Under the pieces are notes generated by a model. That model ran no database searches, was not told the DNA's origin, and saw only the letters and a program-made list of their open reading frames with translations. Of a DNA stretch of 8,163 nucleotides, positions 1 through 6,557 are shown piece by piece. Numbering within the stretch: the first letter of the stretch is position 1; every line of letters begins with the position of its first letter. This DNA comes from Candidatus Dadabacteria bacterium. Lineage in GTDB: Bacteria > Desulfobacterota_D > UBA1144 > Nemesobacterales > UBA2774. The stretch lies in NCBI GenBank assembly GCA_004356555.1, contig SMWY01000096.1:1-8163 (forward strand). The letters run 5' to 3'. The position numbers and the translations under genes were made by a program.

Positions 1-555
1 CTTCCTCAAGCCAACAGACTCTCATTCCCAAAAGGTTATAAGGAAATTGTAGGTCCTTATGCCAAAAAATACGGAGTTGATGAGCTCCTTGTATATTCAA
101 TCATCAGAGAGGAAAGCAGGTTCCAAAAAGATGTCGTATCCCCTGCGGATGCCGTTGGACTTATGCAGTTAATCCCGCCCACAGCAAGAAGTGTGGCCAG
201 GCAAATTGGGATTAACGGATTCTCTACAGCGATGCTCACAATTCCCAGGATTAATATCGAGATGGGTATCTTCTATTTCAAACAGGTGCTGGACAAGTTC
301 AACGGCGACGTCGAGCTTGCGCTTGCCAGTTATAACGCCGGACCTCATAGAGCGGCTGATTGGAAAGTGAGGTTTTACGGTCTTGAAAAAGACGAGTTTA
401 TTGAAGAAGTCCCTTTCCGTGAAACAAGGAATTACATTAGGAGAATTCTTAGAAGCTACGGAGCATACAAGGCTATATATGGTAATACTTCCACATCTGA
501 TCAGCCTGGAAAGTCTATGCCGGAGGGTGCTGAAATAAAATATCCTGTAAATTAA
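1..555 (+). CDS. Lytic transglycosylase, GH23 (Slt-type) catalytic domain, 5' truncated by window edge
   Basis: This is a murein-cleaving lytic transglycosylase, which cuts the MurNAc-GlcNAc bond of peptidoglycan in the periplasm and leaves 1,6-anhydro ends. The frame is open from base 1, so the start and N-terminal part lie outside; 184 residues are visible. Family motifs seen, numbered from base 1: IIREESRF with the likely catalytic Glu38 (bases 112-114), VGLMQLIPPTA at 52-62, ALASYNAGP at 107-115 and ETRNYIRRIL from 141. This order and spacing match the C-terminal domain of the Slt70/MltE superfamily. An internal ATG at 163 lies downstream of the catalytic Glu and is not the start. The N-terminal part may be a helical solenoid as in Slt70, but that cannot be seen. 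The tail after residue 165 is polar and unconserved-looking. The gene converges on hisH with four bases between stops and no clear terminator. Confidence 0.93.
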   Translation, partial: LPQANRLSFPKGYKEIVGPYAKKYGVDELLVYSIIREESRFQKDVVSPADAVGLMQLIPPTARSVARQIGINGFSTAMLTIPRINIEMGIFYFKQVLDKFNGDVELALASYNAGPHRAADWKVRFYGLEKDEFIEEVPFRETRNYIRRILRSYGAYKAIYGNTSTSDQPGKSMPEGAEIKYPVN

Positions 556-559
556 GCGC

Positions 560-1192
560 TCAAGCCTTTAACTTTTCACCGCACAAGGCACTAAAATTTC
601 TTAGCATTTTAAGACCAAGATCGCTACTTTTTTCAGGATGGAACTGGGAAGCAAAAATATTTTCTATTTGAACTGCTGCGGTGAATTCCAGACCGTAGTG
701 TGTCTTGACCACACTCACACTTTCATCTTCAGGGCTGGGATAATAAGAGTGCACAAAATAAAACCAGCTGTTTTGAGGCACGCCCTTTAATATTGGAACT
801 TCTTTTTTAATTGTAACCTGATTCCACCCCATATGTGGGACTTTTAAGCCTACTTTCTTAAAATCAGGGAACTTCACTACCTTGCCCTTTATGAGACCAA
901 GCCCTTTTACGCCAGGCGCTTCTTCGCTTTCCTCAAACAGCACCTGAAGCCCCAAACAAATCCCTAGAAACGGCCTTCCGGAATTTATGAACTCTTTTAT
1001 TGGATCTATGAGCCCAAATTCACCAAGATTTTTTACGCAGTCCCCAAATGATCCTACTCCCGGAAGCACAAGCCCGCTTGCGTTTGAGATTTCATCCGGA
1101 TTACTCGTTACCGTTACAGGGAATCCCTGGCTCTGAAAAGCTTTACTTACGCTTCTCAGATTGCCCATTCCGTAATCTACAATGGCGATCAT
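560..1192 (-). CDS. hisH: Imidazole glycerol phosphate synthase, glutamine amidotransferase subunit HisH
   Basis: HisH hydrolyses glutamine and channels ammonia to HisF, which makes imidazole glycerol phosphate and AICAR in histidine biosynthesis. The 210-residue length is normal for the family. Class I glutaminase motifs are present: the N-terminal IVDYGMGNLRSV, the oxyanion strand PGVGSFGDC around 44-52, the nucleophile Cys79 in GICLGLQ, the typical PHMGWNQ and FVHSYY segments, and His185/Glu187 in FHPEKSS completing the triad. The ATG lies two bases after the hisB stop, so the two genes form a hisB-hisH operon and translation is probably coupled. An AAAAGG sequence sits about 12 bases before the ATG, which is long for a ribosome site. 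HisF is not in the window and must be encoded elsewhere. Confidence 0.97.
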   Translation of the reverse strand: MIAIVDYGMGNLRSVSKAFQSQGFPVTVTSNPDEISNASGLVLPGVGSFGDCVKNLGEFGLIDPIKEFINSGRPFLGICLGLQVLFEESEEAPGVKGLGLIKGKVVKFPDFKKVGLKVPHMGWNQVTIKKEVPILKGVPQNSWFYFVHSYYPSPEDESVSVVKTHYGLEFTAAVQIENIFASQFHPEKSSDLGLKMLRNFSALCGEKLKA

Positions 1193-1194
1193 TT

Positions 1195-1785
1195 CTAGAG
1201 TTTACCTTTTGTTGAGGGTATATCCTTGGACCTTGGGTCAAGCCCTGTTGCCTTATCAAGAGCACGTCCTACTGCCTTAAACATAGCTTCTATAATATGG
1301 TGGAGGTTATCCCCATATTTAAGTTCTATATGAAGGTTACATTTGAGCGTATTCGTAAGAGACTTAAAGAACTCTTCCGCAAGCTCACCATCGAATTCGC
1401 CGACCTTGGACTTGGGGATTTTCACTCTAAGTTCAAAGTGGGGCCTTCCGCTTAGATCTACACAAGCAAACGCAAGAGTTTCGTCAAAGGGAACAAACGC
1501 TTCCCCAAACCTGGTTATACCTCTTTTATCGCCCAGGGCTTCTGACATTACTTCTCCCAATGCGAGCCCTACATCTTCTACAGTGTGGTGAAAATCTATA
1601 TCGATGTCGCCGATAGCCCTGATATTGAGATCGAAGTAACCATGCTTGGCGAGCTGAGAAAGCATGTGGTTAAAAAATGGTATACCGGTATCGATATCAA
1701 ATTTCCCCGTCCCATCTAGGGAAATATCAATCTTCACTTTTACTTCTGAAGTCTTTCTTTCAATTTTCGCTTGTCTTTTTGCCAT
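1195..1785 (-). CDS. hisB: Imidazoleglycerol-phosphate dehydratase HisB (monofunctional)
   Basis: This enzyme dehydrates imidazole glycerol phosphate to imidazole acetol phosphate, the step after HisHF in histidine biosynthesis. The protein has 196 residues, the size of a stand-alone dehydratase, and lacks the fused histidinol-phosphatase domain of the E. coli protein. The two Mn-binding repeats are clear: FHHTVEDVG (His66, His67, Glu70) and LHHIIEAMFKAVGRAL (His162, His163, Glu166). The N-terminal RKTSE and LDGTG, GIPFFNHML (usually DHML, here Asn39), the FDE segment, SGRP and the C-terminal IPSTKG are also family signatures. The ATG is right because the conserved region begins near residue 8. 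There is no Shine-Dalgarno sequence; a -10-like box lies 12 bases upstream, suggesting a very short leader. hisH follows after two bases. Confidence 0.97.
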   Translation of the reverse strand: MAKRQAKIERKTSEVKVKIDISLDGTGKFDIDTGIPFFNHMLSQLAKHGYFDLNIRAIGDIDIDFHHTVEDVGLALGEVMSEALGDKRGITRFGEAFVPFDETLAFACVDLSGRPHFELRVKIPKSKVGEFDGELAEEFFKSLTNTLKCNLHIELKYGDNLHHIIEAMFKAVGRALDKATGLDPRSKDIPSTKGKL

Positions 1786-1797
1786 AATTGGTTAAGA

Positions 1798-1825
1798 ATC
1801 ATATCAGAAATTAAAGAACTGTCCA
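1798..1825 (-). promoter_or_regulatory. Predicted promoter of the hisB-hisH operon
   Basis: Read on the minus strand, TGGACA (1825-1820, 5 of 6 to TTGACA) is followed by 16 bases and TATGAT (1803-1798, 5 of 6 to TATAAT), with TGA directly upstream of it forming an extended -10. The start point would fall near 1791, about six bases before the hisB ATG, so the leader would be almost absent. Predicted by eye from consensus only. Confidence 0.55.
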
Positions 1826-1840
1826 AGCATGCGTTACTTT

Positions 1841-1870
1841 TTTACAATTCTGTTACGGCGTTTCTAATAT
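1841..1870 (+). promoter_or_regulatory. Candidate upstream promoter of ybeY
   Basis: TTTACA (1841-1846, 5 of 6 to TTGACA), an 18-base spacer and TAATAT (1865-1870, 4 of 6) would start transcription near 1877 and give a leader of about 20 bases. It lies back to back with the hisB promoter. It competes with the closer -10-like box at 1884-1889, and I cannot tell which is used. Confidence 0.3.
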
Positions 1871-1883
1871 AGGAAAGACTGAG

Positions 1884-1889
1884 TAAAAT
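1884..1889 (+). promoter_or_regulatory. -10-like box adjacent to the ybeY start codon
   Basis: TAAAAT (5 of 6 to TATAAT) ends seven bases before the ybeY GTG, which would place the transcript start at or within a base of the start codon, giving a leaderless mRNA. The -35 region at 1861-1866 (TTTCTA) is weak. The call rests mainly on the same spacing seen before hisB, the ArsC-like gene and comM. Confidence 0.35.
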
Positions 1890-1896
1890 AGTTTTT

Positions 1897-2328
1897 GTGA
1901 ACATAGCAATTCTAGATGAAACCGGTGAGTTTGATCGTAAATATAAGACCGGGATTAATAAAATAGCTCGGCTTGTCTTAAAAGAGCTGGGTGTTCCCGG
2001 CGACTCTGAGCTCAGTATCTCATTTATAGATGACGTTAAGATGAGAGAGCTAAACCGCACTTACAGACAGATAGATAGAACAACAGACGTACTGTCCTTT
2101 CCACAGGATGAAGGGCCCGATTTCACACTGCTAGGAGATATAGTTATCTCTCTAGACACTGCCAGGAGGCATAGTAAATCCTATGGTGTTACGCTCCATG
2201 AAGAATTAAAAAAACTTATTATCCACGGAGTGCTTCATTTACTCGGTCACGGCCATAAGAAGAAAAAAGAAACTCAAATAATGAGAGATAAAGAAAAAGA
2301 ACTATCTTTAATTGTGAAAGGGTTATAA
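1897..2328 (+). CDS. ybeY: Endoribonuclease YbeY (rRNA maturation / ribosome quality control)
   Basis: YbeY is a zinc-dependent single-strand endoribonuclease involved in 16S rRNA 3' maturation and late-stage 70S quality control. The 143-residue protein has the family core: LSISFIDDVKMRELNRTYR, the TDVLSFP motif, LLGDIVIS, and the metal-binding HGVLHLLGHGH with His110, His114 and His120 in the H-x3-H-x5-H pattern. The usual last part is GYDH; here it is GHGH, adding His118. The start is GTG at 1897; an in-frame TAG at 1870-1872 limits extension and there is no ATG further up. AGGAAAG at 1871-1877 is too far upstream to be a good ribosome site. The gene diverges from hisB and converges on a CorC-like gene. 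In many bacteria ybeY is followed in the same operon by a CorC-family gene; here the relation is kept as neighbours but in opposite orientation. Confidence 0.95.
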   Translation: MNIAILDETGEFDRKYKTGINKIARLVLKELGVPGDSELSISFIDDVKMRELNRTYRQIDRTTDVLSFPQDEGPDFTLLGDIVISLDTARRHSKSYGVTLHEELKKLIIHGVLHLLGHGHKKKKETQIMRDKEKELSLIVKGL

Positions 2329-2354
2329 GGGAATAAATCTTATTCCCCTTTTTT
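2329..2354 (+). terminator. Rho-independent terminator of ybeY, overlapping the convergent gene's stop codon
   Basis: GGGAATAA (2329-2336), loop ATC and TTATTCCC (2340-2347) form an 8-bp perfect stem directly after the ybeY stop, followed by C and six T (2349-2354). The tight three-base loop may open by a pair. On the minus strand the same stem is followed by TTATAA rather than a T tract, so it is weaker there. The TAA of the convergent CNNM gene (2342-2340) lies inside the 3' arm. Confidence 0.75.
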
Positions 2355-3572
2355 AATCCTGAGTTTTACTTCCTCAATGGATCGGGAAGTAGACTTGGTT
2401 ACGGTAAAAGTGTAGTTGGCATGTTTAACCTTGTCCCCTGACTTTGGAATAGAGCCTACTTCTGATAGAAGAAATCCTCCCAGGGTTTCATAATCATCGC
2501 TTTCAGGAATCCCAAGCCCGAGATCATCATTTAGAGCTTCGATTTCTATTTTCGGATTTATTAGATACTCTCCATCCCCTGCTTTTCTCCAGAACTTGAT
2601 TCCTTTATCGTATTCATCCTCAATCTCTCCTACTATTTCCTCTAAAATATCTTCAAGCGTTATAGCACCAACTGCTCCCCCGTATTCATCAACAACCACT
2701 GCCATACCGGCCCGGCCCTCTTTCATCTCGTCAAGAAGTTCATCTACAAGTTTTGACTCCGGCACATAAAAAGGTGGTTGCGAATAATTTTTAATAGCAT
2801 CATTAGGGTCGGCACCAAGGAGATAAAATGAATGAAGCATGCCCGTTATGTTATCCACACGCTCAGAGAAGATAGGGATTCTTGAGTGCCCGGTCTCTTT
2901 TATAAGTCTTATTGCATCTCCGACTTTTGAATCTTCACTCAGAGCACATACGTGAATAAGGGGGATCATAATCTCATCCACTGCTGTCTCAGAGAACCTG
3001 AATATCCTCTTAATTATTCTCTCTTTATAGTCGGCTGTTGGTTTCGTGGTGTCGCCCTCTATTACATCAATAAGCTCTTCTCTGGTAATAAAAGTACTTC
3101 CGGTACTTCCTACAAGATTTAGCAGCTTCTTCGTGAATATATTTATAAAAATCAGGATTGGATAAAAAATCTTTGAGGCTACCCAAAGAGGATATATTGC
3201 CCATAGTATAATAGTATTCCTCCTCTTTTGAAAAACAGCCTTGGGAACAATTTGTCCAAATATTATTATAAACGGTGAAAGTATTAAAACCGTATAAAGT
3301 TCCCCTCCCTGTCCGTATTTCTCTTGTATGTAAAATGTGAGGACTATCGTGCTAATAATAAGAGAAAGGTTAATTCCGACAAGTGTGGTACTCAGAAAAC
3401 GCTCAACTTGGTTAAAAGCACTCAACACAAGCCTTGCGCTTTTAGACCCCTCTTCAGCAAGGGACCTTATTTTTACTCTGTCACAGGATATTAAAGCTAT
3501 CTCAGAACCTGCAAAAAAGGCCTGTAATATAAGTGAAATTATTATTATTGCGATAACTACTTCAAGCGACAT
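2340..3572 (-). CDS. CNNM/CorC-family membrane protein (DUF21, CBS pair, CorC_HlyC domain), second of a tandem pair
   Basis: This is a 410-residue inner-membrane protein of the family annotated as hemolysin-like, CorC or CNNM, linked to magnesium (and cobalt) homeostasis, probably efflux. The older haemolysin label is poorly supported. Order of domains: DUF21 membrane domain (about 1-180) with FFAGSEIALIS near residue 20 and GQIVPK in the third membrane region; a CBS pair (about 200-325) ending in VVVDEYGGAVGAITLEDILEEIVGEIEDE; and a C-terminal CorC_HlyC domain with YETLGGFLLSEVG. The frame can open with TTG at 3578, but the ATG at 3572 has AAGAGG six bases upstream and is preferred. It overlaps the upstream paralogue by 11 bases. 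Oddity: the usual GEI.PK motif reads GQIVPK, whereas the neighbour keeps Glu. The ion specificity cannot be read from sequence. Confidence 0.92.
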   Translation of the reverse strand: MSLEVVIAIIIISLILQAFFAGSEIALISCDRVKIRSLAEEGSKSARLVLSAFNQVERFLSTTLVGINLSLIISTIVLTFYIQEKYGQGGELYTVLILSPFIIIFGQIVPKAVFQKRRNTIILWAIYPLWVASKIFYPILIFINIFTKKLLNLVGSTGSTFITREELIDVIEGDTTKPTADYKERIIKRIFRFSETAVDEIMIPLIHVCALSEDSKVGDAIRLIKETGHSRIPIFSERVDNITGMLHSFYLLGADPNDAIKNYSQPPFYVPESKLVDELLDEMKEGRAGMAVVVDEYGGAVGAITLEDILEEIVGEIEDEYDKGIKFWRKAGDGEYLINPKIEIEALNDDLGLGIPESDDYETLGGFLLSEVGSIPKSGDKVKHANYTFTVTKSTSRSIEEVKLRIKKGE

Positions 3573-4905
3573 CTGCAACCTCTTTTTTCGCTCTTTGAAT
3601 TTTAATCTCGGTTATCCTCTTACCGGAAACCTGGTTTACCGTAAAAGCTAAACTGCCGTATGAAACACTCTCCCCTTGCGCCGGGAAACTGCCGAATAAA
3701 TCAAACACAAAACCCGCAACAGTCTCGTGATCTTCTTCTGATGGAAGAACTGATTCTTCAAGTTCATCTCCTAAATTTTCAATCCCACCGTATCTGAGCA
3801 CTGTAAATAAAAAGGTGTCATTAAATTCATCCATCTTCATACTTCCCGGTATAATAAGCGCCTCTCCCTGCCATCTGACCTCGGCTTTTTTCACAACCCT
3901 TCTCTCGTCTTCGATCTCACCGAAAAGCTCTTCTAAAATATCCTCCATCGTAACGATACCGTCTAAACGCCCATACTCATCGACAACAATTGCTATATGT
4001 ATGCGCTGCTGTTGGAATTCTCTTAAAAGGTCAAAAGCCATTTTTGTTCTAGGTATAAAATATGGCGGTTTTAAAAACTTCTTAATAGTTTTTTCCTCAG
4101 ATATGTCGAAAGAAAGAAGGTCTTTGGCATAAAGTACGCCCACTATATTATCCTTGTCACCCTTATAAACAGGTGTTCTTGAAAACCCTCGTTTCTTAAC
4201 TTCATAAAGAGCCTGGGACCTGGAGAGATTGACCGGTAACAAAAAGCAGTCAATTGAGGGGGTCATAATTTTATGAGCGGGTACATCCTCAAGTTTAAAT
4301 AAGCTCCCTACCAGCTTTTTCTCAATTTCGGTAATTACTCCTTCTTCACTGCCTATACTAACAAGTGTTTTTACTTCTTCAGGCGTAAACTTTTCGTTAT
4401 GCTCATACTCTATCTTTCCGCCCAAAACCCTTGTAAATCCTATGGATAGAACCATTAATACCCATCTGATAGGTGTTATCAGAACATGGAATATGTGAAG
4501 AGGATAAGAAATCGTTGTAGCAATTACTCTTGGGTACTTCACACCTAAAGTTTTGGGGCCTATCTCTCCTAACAAGAGAAGACTTGGAGACGCAATCGCA
4601 ATCGAAATTAACATAACAGACTGATTTGAAGAATTATCTAGAATTCCCTTAACAGTAAGACCTATAAGACTTGTGTAGGCAACATTTACAACTTCATCAG
4701 CAAAAAGAATAGTGATGATAAGTTTGTAAGGGTCCTTTAGGAGCTTCTCAATAAGCTTTGAACTATTCTTGCCTTCTTTTTTTAACCTGTCTAGCTGATG
4801 TCTTCCCAATGAAAAAAGGGACCCCTCTGACAGACAGAAAAAGCCTGACAGAAAAAGAAGAAGCAAAATTAATATGAGATTATTACTTAATGAAAGATCT
4901 TCCAT
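3562..4905 (-). CDS. CNNM/CorC-family membrane protein (DUF21, CBS pair, CorC_HlyC domain), first of a tandem pair
   Basis: This is a 447-residue inner-membrane protein of the same family as its downstream neighbour. It begins with a hydrophobic segment (about 8-24) and FFCLSEGSLFSL, continues through further membrane segments including LLLGEIGPKTLG (about 111-122), and then has a CBS pair (about 205-335) ending with VVDEYGRLDGIVTMEDILEELFGEIEDE. It closes with a CorC_HlyC domain containing HETVAGFVFDLFGSFPAQGE. The CBS entry usually read as MTPR is MTPS here. A linker of about 20 residues within the last domain (region around NLGDELEESVL) makes it longer than the second copy. The ATG follows the thiL TAA with no spacer, so translation is probably coupled; no separate ribosome site is evident. 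The two copies are clearly diverged rather than a recent duplication, suggesting a hetero-pair or two ion specificities, which is inference. Confidence 0.92.
   Translation of the reverse strand: MEDLSLSNNLILILLLLFLSGFFCLSEGSLFSLGRHQLDRLKKEGKNSSKLIEKLLKDPYKLIITILFADEVVNVAYTSLIGLTVKGILDNSSNQSVMLISIAIASPSLLLLGEIGPKTLGVKYPRVIATTISYPLHIFHVLITPIRWVLMVLSIGFTRVLGGKIEYEHNEKFTPEEVKTLVSIGSEEGVITEIEKKLVGSLFKLEDVPAHKIMTPSIDCFLLPVNLSRSQALYEVKKRGFSRTPVYKGDKDNIVGVLYAKDLLSFDISEEKTIKKFLKPPYFIPRTKMAFDLLREFQQQRIHIAIVVDEYGRLDGIVTMEDILEELFGEIEDERRVVKKAEVRWQGEALIIPGSMKMDEFNDTFLFTVLRYGGIENLGDELEESVLPSEEDHETVAGFVFDLFGSFPAQGESVSYGSLAFTVNQVSGKRITEIKIQRAKKEVADVA
3579..3584 (-). promoter_or_regulatory. Ribosome binding site that decides the start of the second CNNM gene
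   Basis: AAGAGG on the minus strand (3584-3579) lies six bases before the ATG at 3572 but directly abuts the alternative TTG at 3578, so it supports the ATG. It sits inside the 3' end of the upstream gene, as expected for a translationally coupled pair. Confidence 0.65.
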
Positions 4906-5889
4906 TTAATTATTAAAGTGAACAAATCCCCTTTGCTTAAGGTAGGTCTCTTCTCCATTTTTATTTATGACTTGTATGGTAGCATCTTCGGTAACATAAC
5001 CAATCTCAGTAATTTTTATGTTCAAATTCTTTGAGATTTCTTGAATATCTCTCTGCCTTTCCTCAGGGGAAGTAAAAAGAAGCTCATAATCCTCCCCGCC
5101 ACTTATAGCCAGCTCATATTTGTCATCAGAAAATTGGCGAATACACTCGCTGTACTCTTTAGATATTGGTATTTGCAAAAGTTCTATCCTGGCGCCCAAT
5201 TCTTTGTGAACAGTAATCCTCTCAAGATCAATAATAAGCCCATCGCTAATATCAATCATAGAGGTCGCTAATTGTTTTTGAGCAAGCTCTCTTCCAAGAG
5301 CTAGTCTAGGTGATGGACGTAGATGTCTATTCATTAAAAATTCGTTTCCATCACCTATCTCTCCATCTTGAAGTATCTTGAGACCGAGCGCTGAATCGCC
5401 TAAACTACCACTTACAAAGATCAAATCTCCGGAGGTTGCTCCGCTTCTTTTAACCATTAAATCTGGCTCAACTTCACCCAGAACGGTAATATCCAGAAAT
5501 AGCTTATTAGACGAAGATAAATTTCCGCCGATAAGTTCAACTTTAAACTCTTCGAGGGAAGATACGAAACCTGAAATCAACTCTTCAAGAAATTCTTCAT
5601 CTTCTCTTTCTGAAAAACCTATGGATGCCAGAATGAACCTGGGCACTCCTCCCATAGCCCCTACATCACTTACTGATATAGCAACTACTTTTCTGGCCAA
5701 TTCCGCTGGCGAGATCAGAGATTTTACAAAATGAATATCCTCAACCTGTGAGTCAGTAGTGGCGAGTACAAGCTTGTCAGCATCAAATACCACTGCGGCT
5801 GCATCGTCACCAATACCTAATTCGACACCTTTGGATGCTTTATGAAACCGCTCTTCAATAAGCCTAAGAGCACTAAGTTCATCTATCAT
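4906..5889 (-). CDS. thiL: Thiamine-monophosphate kinase ThiL
   Basis: ThiL phosphorylates thiamine monophosphate with ATP to thiamine diphosphate, the active cofactor. The 327-residue length and the motifs fit the PurM/SelD-like ATPase superfamily: the glycine-rich LGIGDDAA (24-31) whose aspartates bind Mg-ATP, TTDSQVEDIHF (44-54), VSDVGAMGGVP, FVSGSLGDSALGL, IDISDGLIIDL and SGGEDYELLFTSP. The ATG at 5889 is the only good start: an in-frame TAA lies about 24 bases upstream. It is the first gene of a three-gene operon with two CNNM/CorC-like proteins, joined by a zero-base junction (TAAATG). ThiL is Mg-dependent, which is the only functional link to its neighbours I can offer, and it is speculative. 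No TPP riboswitch core is present upstream. Confidence 0.96.
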   Translation of the reverse strand: MIDELSALRLIEERFHKASKGVELGIGDDAAAVVFDADKLVLATTDSQVEDIHFVKSLISPAELARKVVAISVSDVGAMGGVPRFILASIGFSEREDEEFLEELISGFVSSLEEFKVELIGGNLSSSNKLFLDITVLGEVEPDLMVKRSGATSGDLIFVSGSLGDSALGLKILQDGEIGDGNEFLMNRHLRPSPRLALGRELAQKQLATSMIDISDGLIIDLERITVHKELGARIELLQIPISKEYSECIRQFSDDKYELAISGGEDYELLFTSPEERQRDIQEISKNLNIKITEIGYVTEDATIQVINKNGEETYLKQRGFVHFNN

Positions 5890-6075
5890 CGTGATTAAAT
5901 CCCGTATTTACCTCTTATAGGATTAATAGTTGTAAAATTTATAAGATTAGAAAATTTCAAGGTATGTATGAATTCAAGTTTTAAATCACACAAATGAGGG
6001 TCTGGTTCTTTCATATAGTTTGTAGTACAAATTTGTTAAAAATTTAAAACACTTAGGCCTCTAAACCACAATTAA

Positions 6076-6104
6076 AGTGTAGGATACTTGGTGTTATAAG
6101 TCAA
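6076..6104 (-). promoter_or_regulatory. Candidate thiL operon promoter
   Basis: On the minus strand TTGACT (6104-6099, 5 of 6) is followed by exactly 17 bases and TACACT (6081-6076, 4 of 6). It would start near 6069 and give a 5' leader of about 180 bases. Closer -10-like hexamers also exist, for example TTTAAT at 5899-5894, four bases from the ATG, so the assignment is weak. Confidence 0.3.
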
Positions 6105-6160
6105 TAAAAATATATATGCATAACATTGATTAGCATTTCGATATGAAATGAAAGCTAAGG

Positions 6161-6166
6161 TATAAT
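6161..6166 (+). promoter_or_regulatory. -10 box of the ArsC-like gene, leaderless spacing
   Basis: A perfect TATAAT ends eight bases before the ATG, which predicts a start point near 6173 and a leader of only about two bases. No good -35 hexamer is visible at 16-18 bases upstream, and there is no Shine-Dalgarno sequence between the box and the ATG. Confidence 0.55.
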
Positions 6167-6174
6167 TCTCCTCT

Positions 6175-6531
6175 ATGAGCAAGGAAAAAATAACTATATA
6201 CGTAAAACCGACTTGTACCACTTGCAGAAAAGTACTAAAAATTCTAAGGGAGAGCGAGGCGGATTTTGATAGCGTTAATTATTTTGAAGAGCCGTTATCA
6301 AAAAAAACACTCACTCAACTAGTAAAGAGTTTAGGTATACCGCTCAGAGATTTGCTTAGAAAAAACGAATCGATATATAGAGAATTAGGACTATCCAAAA
6401 AAGAATTAAGCGATTCTCAAATCATAGAGCTAATGGTTAAGCATCCTGACCTGATTCAAAGACCTATTGTAGTTAAAGGCAGTGAAGTATTACTGGCAAG
6501 ACCAGCTGAGGAAATTGAGAAGCTTCTTTAA
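6175..6531 (+). CDS. ArsC/Spx-family thioredoxin-fold protein (arsenate reductase-like)
   Basis: A 118-residue cytoplasmic protein of the ArsC/Spx/YffB family. It begins with the strand ITIYVKPTCTTCRK, placing Cys14 at the position of the catalytic Cys of E. coli-type ArsC and adding Cys17, so the site is CTTC, a CXXC as in Spx. The three arginines that bind arsenate in ArsC have candidate counterparts: Arg62 in LLRKNE, Arg96 in QRPIVV and Arg109 in LARPAEE. Length is normal. It is a single gene with its own -10 box and no ars neighbours (no arsR, arsB or acr3), so arsenate reduction is not supported by context. A thiol oxidoreductase, an Spx-like redox regulator or a housekeeping YffB-like role are equally possible. 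I leave the symbol empty for that reason. Confidence 0.88.
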   Translation: MSKEKITIYVKPTCTTCRKVLKILRESEADFDSVNYFEEPLSKKTLTQLVKSLGIPLRDLLRKNESIYRELGLSKKELSDSQIIELMVKHPDLIQRPIVVKGSEVLLARPAEEIEKLL

Positions 6532-6544
6532 GATATATTATATC
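6532..6544. repeat. 13-base palindrome directly after the ArsC-like stop codon
   Basis: GATATATTATATC is a perfect odd-centred palindrome (six pairs around one T) starting on the base after the TAA. It is all A/T except the ends and has no following T tract, so it is a poor terminator. Its meaning is unknown. Confidence 0.3.
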
Positions 6545-6557
6545 GCCCAAACGAGAA

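Larger units (their letters stand above)
5890..6174. other. AT-rich divergent spacer between thiL and the ArsC-like gene
   Basis: These 285 bases hold no supported gene: all six frames are broken by frequent stops. It contains a perfect 10-base palindrome, ACAAATTTGT, at 6027-6036, a candidate operator with no known owner; a possible minus-strand promoter at 6076-6104; and the -10 box of the ArsC-like gene at its right end. I see no tRNA fold, no terminator and no riboswitch signature. Confidence 0.5.

Noticed and set aside
554..562. AGCGCT palindrome between the transglycosylase and hisH stops as a bidirectional terminator
   Set aside because: It is only a six-base palindrome with no loop and no T tract on either side.
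3573..3578. TTG start two codons upstream for the second CNNM gene
   Set aside because: The AAGAGG site directly abuts this TTG but is well spaced for the ATG at 3572, and family homology begins at the ATG.
3337..3651. Plus-strand ORFs at 1343-1591, 3337-3651, 3815-4132, 5041-5271 and 5378-5734, and minus-strand ones at 57-239 and 1842-2060
   Set aside because: Each lies antisense to a well supported gene or across its start region, and none gives a recognisable protein.
5890..6069. TPP riboswitch upstream of thiL
   Set aside because: The conserved CTGAGA and ACCTGAT-type core elements are not present in the minus-strand leader.
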